10,885 nucleotides of DNA, taken from NCBI GenBank assembly GCA_006226555.1, contig SBGS01000063.1:1-10885 (forward strand), given 5' to 3'. Below the pieces are notes generated by a model that made no database searches, was not told the DNA's origin, and was given only the letters and a program-made list of their open reading frames with translations. This stretch comes from Bacteroidota bacterium. Lineage in GTDB: Bacteria > Bacteroidota > Bacteroidia > Flavobacteriales_D > Crocinitomicaceae. A program made the translations under genes and the position numbers. Position 1 is the stretch's first letter. The number at the start of each line of letters is the position of its first letter. This document shows, one piece after another, positions 1-7,200 of the stretch.

Positions 1-1019
1 GCACAGGCAACACTTGACATGAGCGGCACAACACTTTTTCCGTTCAATCCTAAAGGACGCATCAAGCGGTCCATAATGAACACTACACGCGCCAAATATC
101 CCGATTCCTCCAGCACCCCTATAAAGAAGAAGAGCAATGCGATCTGTGGTATAAATACGACTACACCTCCTATTCCCGGTACTATCCCTTCTGCAATGAG
201 GTCGGAAAAGATCCCGGCCGGAAGTGTTTCCGATAAATAGCCTGAAAGCGCCACAAAAGCTCCGTCAATCCAGTCCATCGGATAAGCGGCAAAAGAATAG
301 ATCGCCTGGAAGATCAGTAACAATACCGCTCCAAAGATCATATAGCCCCAGATCGGATGAACCAGGATCTTATCTATTTTTTCAGCCACTTTTGGTGCTT
401 CATTTTTCACCAAGAGCTCATCGATCTTATTGTTGATCTTTGACAGTCGATCTCTTGTCTCAGTCTCCTGACAAGCAATATCGTCGATCGCGCAGACTGC
501 ATCATTTAAAAACCTATGTTCCTTTCGTTCGGGAAGTTGCTTCAGCGCTTCATAAATACGATCCTTACCAAGCTTTATTCGAGCATTTGATGTTACAATA
601 AGCGCTTCCGGAAAGAGCGCCTCCATTGCATTCAGATCAACCTTTTGCTGAGATCGTTCAGCAATGTCGATCATATTCAGTACCATCAAGGTAGGTAATC
701 CAAGATCATATACTTGTGAAAAGAGCAATAGATTACGCTCCAGATTGGCTGCATCCACCACCACAATCACCGCATCGGGACGTTCTTCGGTTCCGATCAG
801 GTGATCGTACACCACTCGTTCGTCTTCTGTTCTGGGATAAATACTGTAGGTTCCCGGAAAATCCACAAGCTCTGCAGGTTCACCCACAATGGAGATCTTA
901 CCTTTTTTCTTATCAACCGTTACTCCGGGGAAATTACCCACATGTTGCCGCAAGCCTGTGAGCATATTAAAGACAGAGCTCTTGCCGGTATTCGGATTTC
1001 CAAGCAGTGCGTACCTCAT
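1..1019 (-). CDS. feoB: Ferrous iron transporter FeoB, N-terminal part (cut by window edge)
   Basis: FeoB is the inner-membrane Fe2+ permease with a cytosolic GTPase domain. I translated 339 codons from the ATG at 1019 and the frame stays open to the left edge. The G-protein motifs are visible: G1 GNPNTGKS at residues 7-14, G3 DFPG at 53-56, G4 NMID at 115-118, and a G5-like SNA near 144-146. A helical linker follows, then membrane segments at about 220-245 and 280-305. The stretch around 289-320, with PQIALLFFFI, EESGYLARV and MDRLM, is the typical start of the FeoB permease core, and NGKSVVP at 326-332 continues it. The start is fixed because the same frame has a TAA a few codons upstream. 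An AAGGA lies directly before the ATG, and feoA ends 4 nt upstream, so the two are surely co-transcribed. The remaining permease half lies outside the window. Confidence 0.97.
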   Translation of the reverse strand, partial: MRYALLGNPNTGKSSVFNMLTGLRQHVGNFPGVTVDKKKGKISIVGEPAELVDFPGTYSIYPRTEDERVVYDHLIGTEERPDAVIVVVDAANLERNLLLFSQVYDLGLPTLMVLNMIDIAERSQQKVDLNAMEALFPEALIVTSNARIKLGKDRIYEALKQLPERKEHRFLNDAVCAIDDIACQETETRDRLSKINNKIDELLVKNEAPKVAEKIDKILVHPIWGYMIFGAVLLLIFQAIYSFAAYPMDWIDGAFVALSGYLSETLPAGIFSDLIAEGIVPGIGGVVVFIPQIALLFFFIGVLEESGYLARVVFIMDRLMRPLGLNGKSVVPLMSSVAC

Positions 1020-1023
1020 GTCC

Positions 1024-1248
1024 TTAATTTAACTGTATCACGTCGATCAGCTCTGCCTCGTCCAAGCGTAACGCCAAGACGCATCCATTTATGTCAACTG
1101 CAATGGGATCACCGAAGGGCGCTTTAAAGAGCAGGCGCATTTCACGGCCTTCCACCACACCCATCTCGAGGAATTTCACCCTCAATTTGCTGCCCGGCAA
1201 TTCGTTTACCCGAACAACCTTTCCCATGTCGACTTTAGACAGTTTCAA
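1024..1248 (-). CDS. feoA: FeoA family ferrous iron transport accessory protein
   Basis: This is a 74-residue SH3-like FeoA protein, a cytosolic partner of the FeoB permease. The family pattern is clear: an N-terminal MKLSKVDMGK, then LPGSKLRVKFLEMGVVEG, and the conserved KAPFGDPIAVDINGCVLALR near residues 42-61 ending in EAELI. The length is normal for FeoA (about 75 residues). The chosen start is a TTG at 1248. An ATG seven codons in (at 1227) would remove the conserved N-terminal strand, so the TTG fits the family better, although TTG is a rare start. feoB follows after 4 nt. A promoter-like -7 box and an A/T-rich inverted repeat lie just upstream, consistent with iron-responsive control, but that control is inferred. 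Confidence 0.93.
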   Translation of the reverse strand: MKLSKVDMGKVVRVNELPGSKLRVKFLEMGVVEGREMRLLFKAPFGDPIAVDINGCVLALRLDEAELIDVIQLN

Positions 1249-1254
1249 TCCACT

Positions 1255-1275
1255 TATTTAGAATGAATACAAATA
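1255..1275. promoter_or_regulatory. Candidate operator over the feoAB promoter
   Basis: A 21-nt A/T-rich imperfect palindrome has outer arms TATTT (1255-1259) and AAATA (1271-1275). It overlaps the putative -7 box and transcript start of feoAB, where a metal-responsive repressor of the Fur or DtxR type could block transcription. The match is only to the general shape of such sites and only the outer arms are symmetric, so this is a weak inference. Confidence 0.25.
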
Positions 1276-1277
1276 TA
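1270..1277 (-). promoter_or_regulatory. Putative -7 box of the feoAB promoter
   Basis: On the minus strand this reads TATATTTG, a full match to the Bacteroidota sigma-A -7 consensus TAnnTTTG. It would place the transcript start near 1262, leaving a leader of about 14 nt before the TTG start of feoA. No convincing -33 TTTG is seen at the usual spacing; the nearest TTTG is only 12 nt upstream. Confidence 0.5.
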
Positions 1278-1322
1278 GAGCTTGCCCTGCAAAGAGCACT
1301 CCCCTTTTTATGGTATTCTACA

Positions 1323-2618
1323 TTATTTTTTACTGAGGTCCTTTACGATTATGCGCGCCGTATCCCGCGTTTTTTGCTCGAGGAGAACTTCCTTGTCTGT
1401 AGTAACGCGGTCAATGGTTGGCTGGTCGTAATGGCGAATCGTGATCAGCTCCAAACCGGTATTATACTTCACCAGGTAATGGTCTTCAAACTTTTTCAAA
1501 AGATCATCAATGTCCGTCTTTTCTTCATCCAACAGCACAGAAAAGTTCAATGCAGAATTCTGCATCAGGTTGATCTTCGCTTTTATGGATGACAAGCGCT
1601 CAAAGATATCGCTCAGGTTCTTTTCGACGATAAAGGAGAAGTCCTTTGGTGTGATCGACACCAACACCTGGTTCATTTTAAAAATGAAGGAAGGTATCAA
1701 ATGATCCTGATCCTGATCAGCCTGAATCACGGTTCCCGTTTTCTCCGGATCGAGGAAGGAATTCACGTATAATGGAATCTGCTTGTTCTGAAGAGGTTTT
1801 ACCGTCTTAGGGTGAATCACCGACGCTCCATAATAAGACAATTCGATCGCTTCTTTGAAAGAGATCTTATCCAGTTTGATCGTATTGTCAAACCATTTCG
1901 GGTCAGCATTTAACATCCCCGGTACATCTTTCCAGATCGTAACACTTTCTGCATTTGTGCAATAAGCAACGATGGCAGCGGTAAAATCAGATCCTTCACG
2001 TCCGAGTGTTGTGGTAAAACCTTCCGCCGTGTGACCGATAAATCCTTGGATGATCAAAACCCTTGAAGTGGAGAATAATGGCGTGAAACGAGCGGCAAAC
2101 AACTCTTCCGTTCGTTGCCAGTTGATGTCTGCATTGCGATAATTGTTGTCCGTTCGAATCAATTCGCGCGCATCCGTCCACGCTGCACTTTCACCTATGG
2201 AGGTTAAATAATGTGCAACGATCTTTGTTGAGATCACCTCTCCTTTAGATACGATCTGATCATACTCGAAATCGTAATTGTCCGGAATGCGTTCGTTATA
2301 CTTGGATCTTAGCTGGGTAATTTCATTTTCGAAATCAGCATAAGCCGCATTATCCTTGTCAGCAAACAGCTCATTCATGATCTGCAGGTGAAAGCTTCTG
2401 ATCTCATCTACCTTCTGCGTGAAGCGCATTTCATCTCTGTTCCAAAGAGCTTGTACCACCTCTTCCAATGCGTTGGTTGTCTTGCCCATAGCAGAAATTA
2501 CCACCGCTTGCTGATCCGGGAACATCCCGATGATCTTTGCCACATTTTTAACTGCCCCCGCATCTTTCACAGATGCTCCTCCGAATTTAAATACCTTCAC
2601 GTTCGAAAATTTGGTCAA
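1323..2618 (-). CDS. lysC: Aspartate kinase (monofunctional aspartokinase)
   Basis: The enzyme phosphorylates L-aspartate to 4-phospho-L-aspartate, the first step towards lysine, methionine, threonine and diaminopimelate. The 431-residue product has the amino-acid-kinase domain at about 8-300: KFGGASV at 11-17, SKGEVIS at 124-130, TTLGREGSDFTA at 203-214, WKDVPGMLNADP at 229-240 and the HPKT loop at 269-272. Residues about 315-430 form the ACT-type regulatory region seen in feedback-controlled aspartokinases. There is no fused homoserine dehydrogenase. The start is uncertain: a TTG at 2618 gives an N-terminus MTKFSNVKVFKFGG, while a GTG at 2600 gives MKVFKFGG, which is how many Bacteroidota relatives begin. 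Neither has a clear ribosome binding site. It lies alone between feoA and gpsA with its own promoter-like box upstream, so separate transcription is likely. Confidence 0.95.
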   Translation of the reverse strand: MTKFSNVKVFKFGGASVKDAGAVKNVAKIIGMFPDQQAVVISAMGKTTNALEEVVQALWNRDEMRFTQKVDEIRSFHLQIMNELFADKDNAAYADFENEITQLRSKYNERIPDNYDFEYDQIVSKGEVISTKIVAHYLTSIGESAAWTDARELIRTDNNYRNADINWQRTEELFAARFTPLFSTSRVLIIQGFIGHTAEGFTTTLGREGSDFTAAIVAYCTNAESVTIWKDVPGMLNADPKWFDNTIKLDKISFKEAIELSYYGASVIHPKTVKPLQNKQIPLYVNSFLDPEKTGTVIQADQDQDHLIPSFIFKMNQVLVSITPKDFSFIVEKNLSDIFERLSSIKAKINLMQNSALNFSVLLDEEKTDIDDLLKKFEDHYLVKYNTGLELITIRHYDQPTIDRVTTDKEVLLEQKTRDTARIIVKDLSKK

Positions 2619-2647
2619 AAATACATTTCACTCCGCAAACAGCGCAG

Positions 2648-2655
2648 CAAAGTTA
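2648..2655 (-). promoter_or_regulatory. Putative -7 box of the lysC promoter
   Basis: The minus strand reads TAACTTTG, matching TAnnTTTG. It lies in the 58-nt gap between gpsA and lysC and predicts a transcript start near 2641, about 22 nt before the TTG start or 40 nt before the GTG start. The upstream sequence is very A/T-rich with no clear -33 box. A direct repeat GTTAAAT (2652-2658 and 2671-2677) flanks the area and may be chance. Confidence 0.45.
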
Positions 2656-2676
2656 AATAATAAACGTTTTGTTAAA

Positions 2677-3675
2677 TTAACTGAGTTTTTCTGTCAGGAT
2701 CTTCATCTCTACTACCGGAGAGATCTTCTCATACAAGATGTTGTACACTGCCTCAACAATCGGCATCTCGACCTCAAACTTCTTATTGATCTCATAGACA
2801 CTCTTCGTAGCATAGTATCCCTCTGCGATCATGTCCATCTCCAGTTGTGCCGTTTTTACGGAATAACCTTTACCGATCATAAAACCAAACGTTCTATTAC
2901 GCGAAAATTTAGAGTATGCCGTTACCAAGAGGTCACCTAAGTAAGCTGAAGATTTCACATCACGGTGAATCGGGCTCACTTCATCGATAAAGTTTTCGAT
3001 CTCCTGAATGGCATTTGAAATGAGCACGGATTGAAAATTATCCCCATAACCCAAACCTGCACAGATTCCTGAAGCGATTGAATATACGTTCTTCAGAACC
3101 GCTGATAATTCCGTTCCGAAAAGATCATCTGAAACTGTCGTTTTTATGTAGCGGCAGCTCAACAGACTCGCCATTTGCTCTGAGATGTCCTCATCCTGAC
3201 AAGCGATCGTTAGATAAGAAAGGCGTTCAAGTGCTACCTCCTCCGCATGACAAGGACCACAAATGATCCCAATATTATCATAAGGCGTTCCGAAAGTTTT
3301 GTGGAAATAGCGCGCCGGAATAGCATTGTATTCCGGGATGATCCCTTTTACAGCTGAAAAAATGATCTTATCAGATAAGGCGTTCTCCGGTAAGGTCGTC
3401 AACAGGTCATTTAAAAAGGCTGACGGTGTGGCCACAATGATGATCTCTGCGTGCTTCACAATCGTATTGAGATCAGTAGAAACATCAATCTTACCCAGAT
3501 CGAACTCAACAGACTGCAGGTAGTTCGGATTGTGTCTGTACTTCTTTATGTGTTCAACAGCAGCTTCATTACGCATGTACCAATGCACCATCGGCAGGTT
3601 ATTGCATAGGATCTTCACCAACGCCGTCGCCCATGACCCCCCTCCGATTACTGCTATTTTTGGTGTGTTACTCAT
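2677..3675 (-). CDS. gpsA: Glycerol-3-phosphate dehydrogenase [NAD(P)+]
   Basis: GpsA reduces dihydroxyacetone phosphate to sn-glycerol 3-phosphate in the cytosol, supplying the backbone for phospholipids. The 332-residue product has the Rossmann nucleotide-binding motif VIGGGSWATAL at 9-19. It also has the conserved SAVKG at 107-111, CGPCHAEEVA at 139-148 and the catalytic-lysine segment ELSAVLKNVYSIASG at 189-203 with K195. The substrate-binding stretch GDLLVTAYSKFSRNRTFG lies at 247-264. The length is normal for the family. The ATG at 3675 gives the expected short lead-in to the first beta strand. A promoter-like box lies only about 14 nt upstream, so the leader may be very short. The next gene upstream runs in the opposite direction, so gpsA heads its own transcript. 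Confidence 0.97.
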   Translation of the reverse strand: MSNTPKIAVIGGGSWATALVKILCNNLPMVHWYMRNEAAVEHIKKYRHNPNYLQSVEFDLGKIDVSTDLNTIVKHAEIIIVATPSAFLNDLLTTLPENALSDKIIFSAVKGIIPEYNAIPARYFHKTFGTPYDNIGIICGPCHAEEVALERLSYLTIACQDEDISEQMASLLSCRYIKTTVSDDLFGTELSAVLKNVYSIASGICAGLGYGDNFQSVLISNAIQEIENFIDEVSPIHRDVKSSAYLGDLLVTAYSKFSRNRTFGFMIGKGYSVKTAQLEMDMIAEGYYATKSVYEINKKFEVEMPIVEAVYNILYEKISPVVEMKILTEKLS

Positions 3676-3688
3676 AATAGTACCTGTG

Positions 3689-3696
3689 CAAATTTA
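3689..3696 (-). promoter_or_regulatory. Putative -7 box of the gpsA promoter
   Basis: The minus strand reads TAAATTTG, matching the Bacteroidota consensus TAnnTTTG. The predicted transcript start near 3682 leaves about 7 nt before the ATG at 3675, so the message would be almost leaderless. This fits the weak use of Shine-Dalgarno sequences in the phylum. Confidence 0.5.
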
Positions 3697-3714
3697 GGAT
3701 TTAAATTGAATCCT
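3696..3714. repeat. Inverted repeat in the gpsA promoter
   Basis: A perfect 6-bp inverted repeat AGGATT / AATCCT (3696-3701 and 3709-3714) is separated by 7 nt. It abuts the upstream edge of the putative -7 box of gpsA, so it occupies the spacer and -33 zone. It could be an operator half-site pair; there is no U tract, so it is not a terminator. Confidence 0.35.
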
Positions 3715-3768
3715 GCACTTGTCTTCCTCACCTCTAAGGCCAGTTAAAACAGGTGGTCATAAAAAAAA

Positions 3769-3782
3769 TTGATATAAATCAT
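3769..3782. promoter_or_regulatory. FNR/CRP-type palindrome upstream of small membrane protein
   Basis: The sequence TTGATATAAATCAT matches the FNR-type consensus TTGAT-N4-ATCAA at 9 of 10 fixed positions. Its centre lies about 65 nt before the predicted transcript start of the plus-strand gene at 3861, close to where class I activators of the CRP/FNR family bind (about -61). It is also about 95 nt upstream of the gpsA start on the other strand, so it could act on either gene. The motif is seen; the regulation is inferred. Confidence 0.4.
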
Positions 3783-3826
3783 GTTATTTAACGGAAAGCG
3801 TCATGTTTTAAAAACTGAAAAGGCAG

Positions 3827-3834
3827 CAACTTTG
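3827..3834 (+). promoter_or_regulatory. Putative -7 box of the small membrane protein gene
   Basis: The sequence CAACTTTG differs from TAnnTTTG at the first base only. It predicts a transcript start near 3841 and a 20-nt leader that carries AAGGA just before the ATG at 3861. No clear -33 TTTG is seen, which would fit a promoter that depends on an activator. Confidence 0.35.
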
Positions 3835-3860
3835 ACCCAAGGAACTAAAAATTAAGGATT

Positions 3861-4151
3861 ATGTCACAGAAAGAAATGACCACAGACGGTGAAAAAATAT
3901 TTGGAGTTAACACGGAATTCCATCGATTTGGCCTTATTTCAGCTACGTTATTGATCGTAGGTGTAATGGGCGGGATGGCTGTAGGGTTAGGTGCAATTGA
4001 AAATGTACTTGCACTTATCATGATCGTTATACCAACGATGTTGACCCTCAGCCTTTTGTTAGCAGTTGCCCCCATGAAGTATATTCTAGGTGCGGGAATT
4101 GTCAGTGTAATAGTGGATGTCTTGTTCATCACGTACTTCCTCCTTACATAA
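3861..4151 (+). CDS. Small membrane protein, three predicted helices, function unknown
   Basis: I do not recognise this 96-residue protein. After a polar N-terminus of about 22 residues (MSQKEMTTDGEK...) it has three hydrophobic stretches at about 24-45, 47-68 and 72-94. They are rich in glycine, valine, isoleucine and leucine, joined by very short loops, and the C-terminus ends right at the last helix. No catalytic or metal-binding motif and no cysteine or histidine pair is visible. Evidence that the gene is real: an AAGGA four bases before the ATG, a -7-like box and FNR-like palindrome upstream, a strong U-tailed hairpin 30 nt after the stop, and a membrane pattern that would not be expected by chance. 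It is a single-gene transcription unit, convergent with the histidine kinase operon and divergent from gpsA. An overlapping antisense frame (3845-4297) has none of these supports. Confidence 0.8.
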   Translation: MSQKEMTTDGEKIFGVNTEFHRFGLISATLLIVGVMGGMAVGLGAIENVLALIMIVIPTMLTLSLLLAVAPMKYILGAGIVSVIVDVLFITYFLLT

Positions 4152-4182
4152 TCCGGGAAGTACATATAAGGTTCGATGAAGG

Positions 4183-4210
4183 CCCTCTGGTTATACCGGG
4201 GGGTTTTTTT
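4183..4210 (+). terminator. Intrinsic terminator after the small membrane protein gene
   Basis: CCCTCTGGT (4183-4191) pairs with ACCGGGGGG (4195-4203) around a 3-nt TAT loop, giving nine pairs of which two are G-U. Seven T residues (4204-4210) follow directly. The two wobble pairs become C-A mismatches on the other strand, and there is no U tract there, so the signal is oriented for the plus strand. The T tract overlaps the stop codon of the convergent histidine kinase gene by two bases. Confidence 0.85.
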
Positions 4211-7200
4211 ATGCCTTGATCTTCGGGATTTCAATAATGAAGCTGGCTCCGGATCCTTTTTCTGATTCCACGTGGATGGTTCCCTTGTGGTTCTCAATGA
4301 TCTGCTTTACCATTGCCAATCCGAGTCCTGTACCGGTACTCTTTGTTGTGAAATACGGTACAAATAAGTTCTTTCTCTCTTCGCGGGAAATTCCAATGCC
4401 GTTATCCGTAACTTTCAACACTACTGATTTGTCTGATACTTCAATTTGAACTTTGATGATCCCCTCTTTATCTGACGGTATGGCCTGAATCGCATTTTTT
4501 ATCAGATTATTCAGTACCCGCATCATTTGATCCTTGTCACCTGAGATCAAGGCACCTTCACCATGAACATCAAATTCAAACGTGCAGTTATATTCACCCT
4601 CAAACAGGGCGAGCACCGTTTTGGTTAGTTCAATCAGGTCGACCTCACTTTCTTTGAGCTGAGGTAGCTTTGCAAATGAAGAAAACTCATTTGCGATGTT
4701 CGTCAACGCGTCGATCTGCTCTACGATCGAATTTGCCACACGCTCCAGCTTGGATTTACTGTTCGGATCATTTGGATCGTACGTTCTCAACAACTGTTGC
4801 ACACTCAGTTTCATGGGAGTCAGAGGATTCTTGATCTCGTGCGCAACCTGTTTCGCCATTTCACGCCAAGCAGATTCTCGTTCACTGCGCGCAAGCTGAT
4901 CAGCTGTAAACGCCAGCTCCTCCAACTTCTGATTATAGGCTTTTACCAGACTACCGATTTCATCATCCCCGGCATAAGGAATCGGATCATTGTGCTTCCC
5001 GAAACGGATATTGATCAGGCTTTCCTGCAGTCGTCTAAGCGGAATAGTCAACCAGTTAGATACCATTAATGCCAGCAATACGGTTAAAGCGAGTAATAAA
5101 ATAAAGATATTGATGATGGCCACCAACAGTCCTTGGATCTGAGATTCCAGCTCGCTCTGTTTACCAAAATGCTGCAAATTTATAAATGCGAGTCTCGTTC
5201 CACCTTGATTATAAAACGGCCTGTATGCCGAGGCATAATTTAACTCTCCGATGTTCTCTTCATGTACGTATTTACTTTTGGCGAGCAGTGTGAGATGCAT
5301 GTAGGCCTCAGGGTTGATCTGCTCGGAAGCGATCCCCATATTGAACAATTTCGGTTTAGACGTAGCCAGTAAATATCCATCCTCATCGTACATATTTATG
5401 TCCGTGTTGAAGGTGATGGCAAATTTTTGCAAAAGCTGTTGCAAGTATTCCCTGTTTTCCCCTGTAGACAGGTAATCATAGTCGCCAACCTTCGATCTGA
5501 CCTCCACATCCACTGAGCTGAGCTTCTCACTGATCACTTGCTTGGTGTAATCGTCGTATTGTGATCGAATAAAGAAGCCTGAACCAAAACCAAAGCCCAG
5601 AAGTGCAATAAAGACAATAAAGATCAACATTAGCTGGATCCTCATCGCTAAGGTCATTGTCTCTTTGAATTTGCTTCTCCTGTTTCTGAAAAGAAATGGC
5701 AAGAGAATTAAACCATAGAGCGAAAACAAATAAGAAAATGCGGTAAGCTGATCATATAAATTGGTGTCCTTCCTTGACAACAGCACCTCATCTCCTCCGC
5801 TTCTTTGAAGATAATAATGCTCATAACCGGAAGAATTGAAAAAAGTTCTGTTTCGATGAAACTCCCCAAAAACAGCAATACGTGTCGGAAATCCGAACTC
5901 ACCGTGTTGAGAAACCAATTTTCCTTCGTTATACTTGGCAATCGAATAATTTTCCAAGGGTTTAAGTACGTTCGCATCCTTAGAGATCAACAAACGTGGG
6001 AATCCGATTTCCTCCGGGATCTTCTTCGTTCTAAGGGTAGCAACGAAATATGCCCTAAGAGAATCACTTTCCATCAGCTCCTTTCTTATCAAATAATTAT
6101 AGCTGCTACTGTAATTCTTTAAATAAATGATTCCTGTATCCAGGGTGCTAATATCTCCGGCCCTCCGGATCAATTCGTTCAAGTGGGAGAGATCCTGTTC
6201 GCTATTGAAAATAGATTTACCATTCGTTCCGAAAAGATCAAATTCAATGTCATAGCGCTCCCAAAAACCATTGAAGAATCGCCGTTCCATGATCTCCTGA
6301 AAGTCAGACCTGCTTAATTGTGTTTCTCCTCTCGCAACCTTAGTCAGTAATTTATCCTCCTCAAGTCTTGCGCTCAGTTTAGCATATTCCCATTCCGCCT
6401 CCACATCTTTGTCCAGTGCCAGCTGATCTGCGTACAGTTTACGGTCTTCGTGCTCCCGCTGCTCATTTCTGGCATTGAGTATAAAGGACAAAGCGAGTGT
6501 AAACACAAATAATTGAAACAATCCTGCTCCCAAAGGGTTTCGATCGGATTTCCTAACTCCAATCAAGAATACGGATAGCATCACGATCAGCGGAAACAGA
6601 CTCTCAATTACAGAGGCACTTGTGAAAACATAATACCAGATGAAAAAGCTGAAACCATAAACAAAAATAAAGAAGACACTTCGCGTTGGGTTACGCATAT
6701 CCTCCAGTAGCTGACTAATGATTTCCTTAAGGAACAGAAAGTAGAAAAGCAGATTCGCTCCCCAACCTAACAATACCAGAAAGGAATACATGTTGAGCGT
6801 AAACACCTCGTTCAGCGCAATGGGAATCTGAGAGTTCTTGATCAGATCATTGATCGTGAAATCGATCAAGATCCAGATGGGTAAAGCTGCGGCCAGTAAA
6901 ATCAGATAATAAGAAATATTTCTGCCTCTCTTTCTGAAATCTCCCACTATCTCATAAAACCAGAAAAGTACATAGCCGATGATCATCAAATTGATCAGAT
7001 AATCAGCGATGTTAGAGACAAACCAATTCCCTCCATAAAGCGCAGGACTGAAACTGTAGTCATCAGCGAAATATGAGGTCCATCCATAATAGATCGAAAC
7101 CGTTCTTAACCCGATCACAACGAGCGGTATGATCCACTTTAAATGAATCGACTGTGATCTGAACTTGCTAAGCTGCGATATCCATAGGAATATGGTCAGC

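Noticed and set aside
801..1127. Plus-strand open frame opposite feoB and feoA
   Set aside because: Antisense to the G1 and G3 motifs of FeoB and to FeoA, which are unmistakable.
1278..1322. Possible terminator for lysC
   Set aside because: The GAG...CTC sequences here pair over only three bases, and no U tract follows on the minus strand.
1263..1704. Plus-strand open frames opposite the end of lysC
   Set aside because: They lie antisense to a well supported aspartokinase and have no recognisable motif, so they are treated as chance frames.
2652..2677. Direct repeat GTTAAAT in the lysC-gpsA gap as a regulatory or terminator element
   Set aside because: The gap is extremely A/T-rich, the repeat is only 7 nt and no stable G/C stem forms; chance is enough to explain it.
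2388..2940. Plus-strand open frames spanning the lysC-gpsA gap
   Set aside because: They are antisense to two conserved genes, have odd composition and no family pattern.
3845..4297. 150-codon open frame on the minus strand over the small membrane protein gene
   Set aside because: It is the complement of the three-helix gene and the terminator, lacks its own signals and has no recognisable protein pattern; the plus-strand frame has a ribosome binding site, promoter, terminator and membrane pattern.
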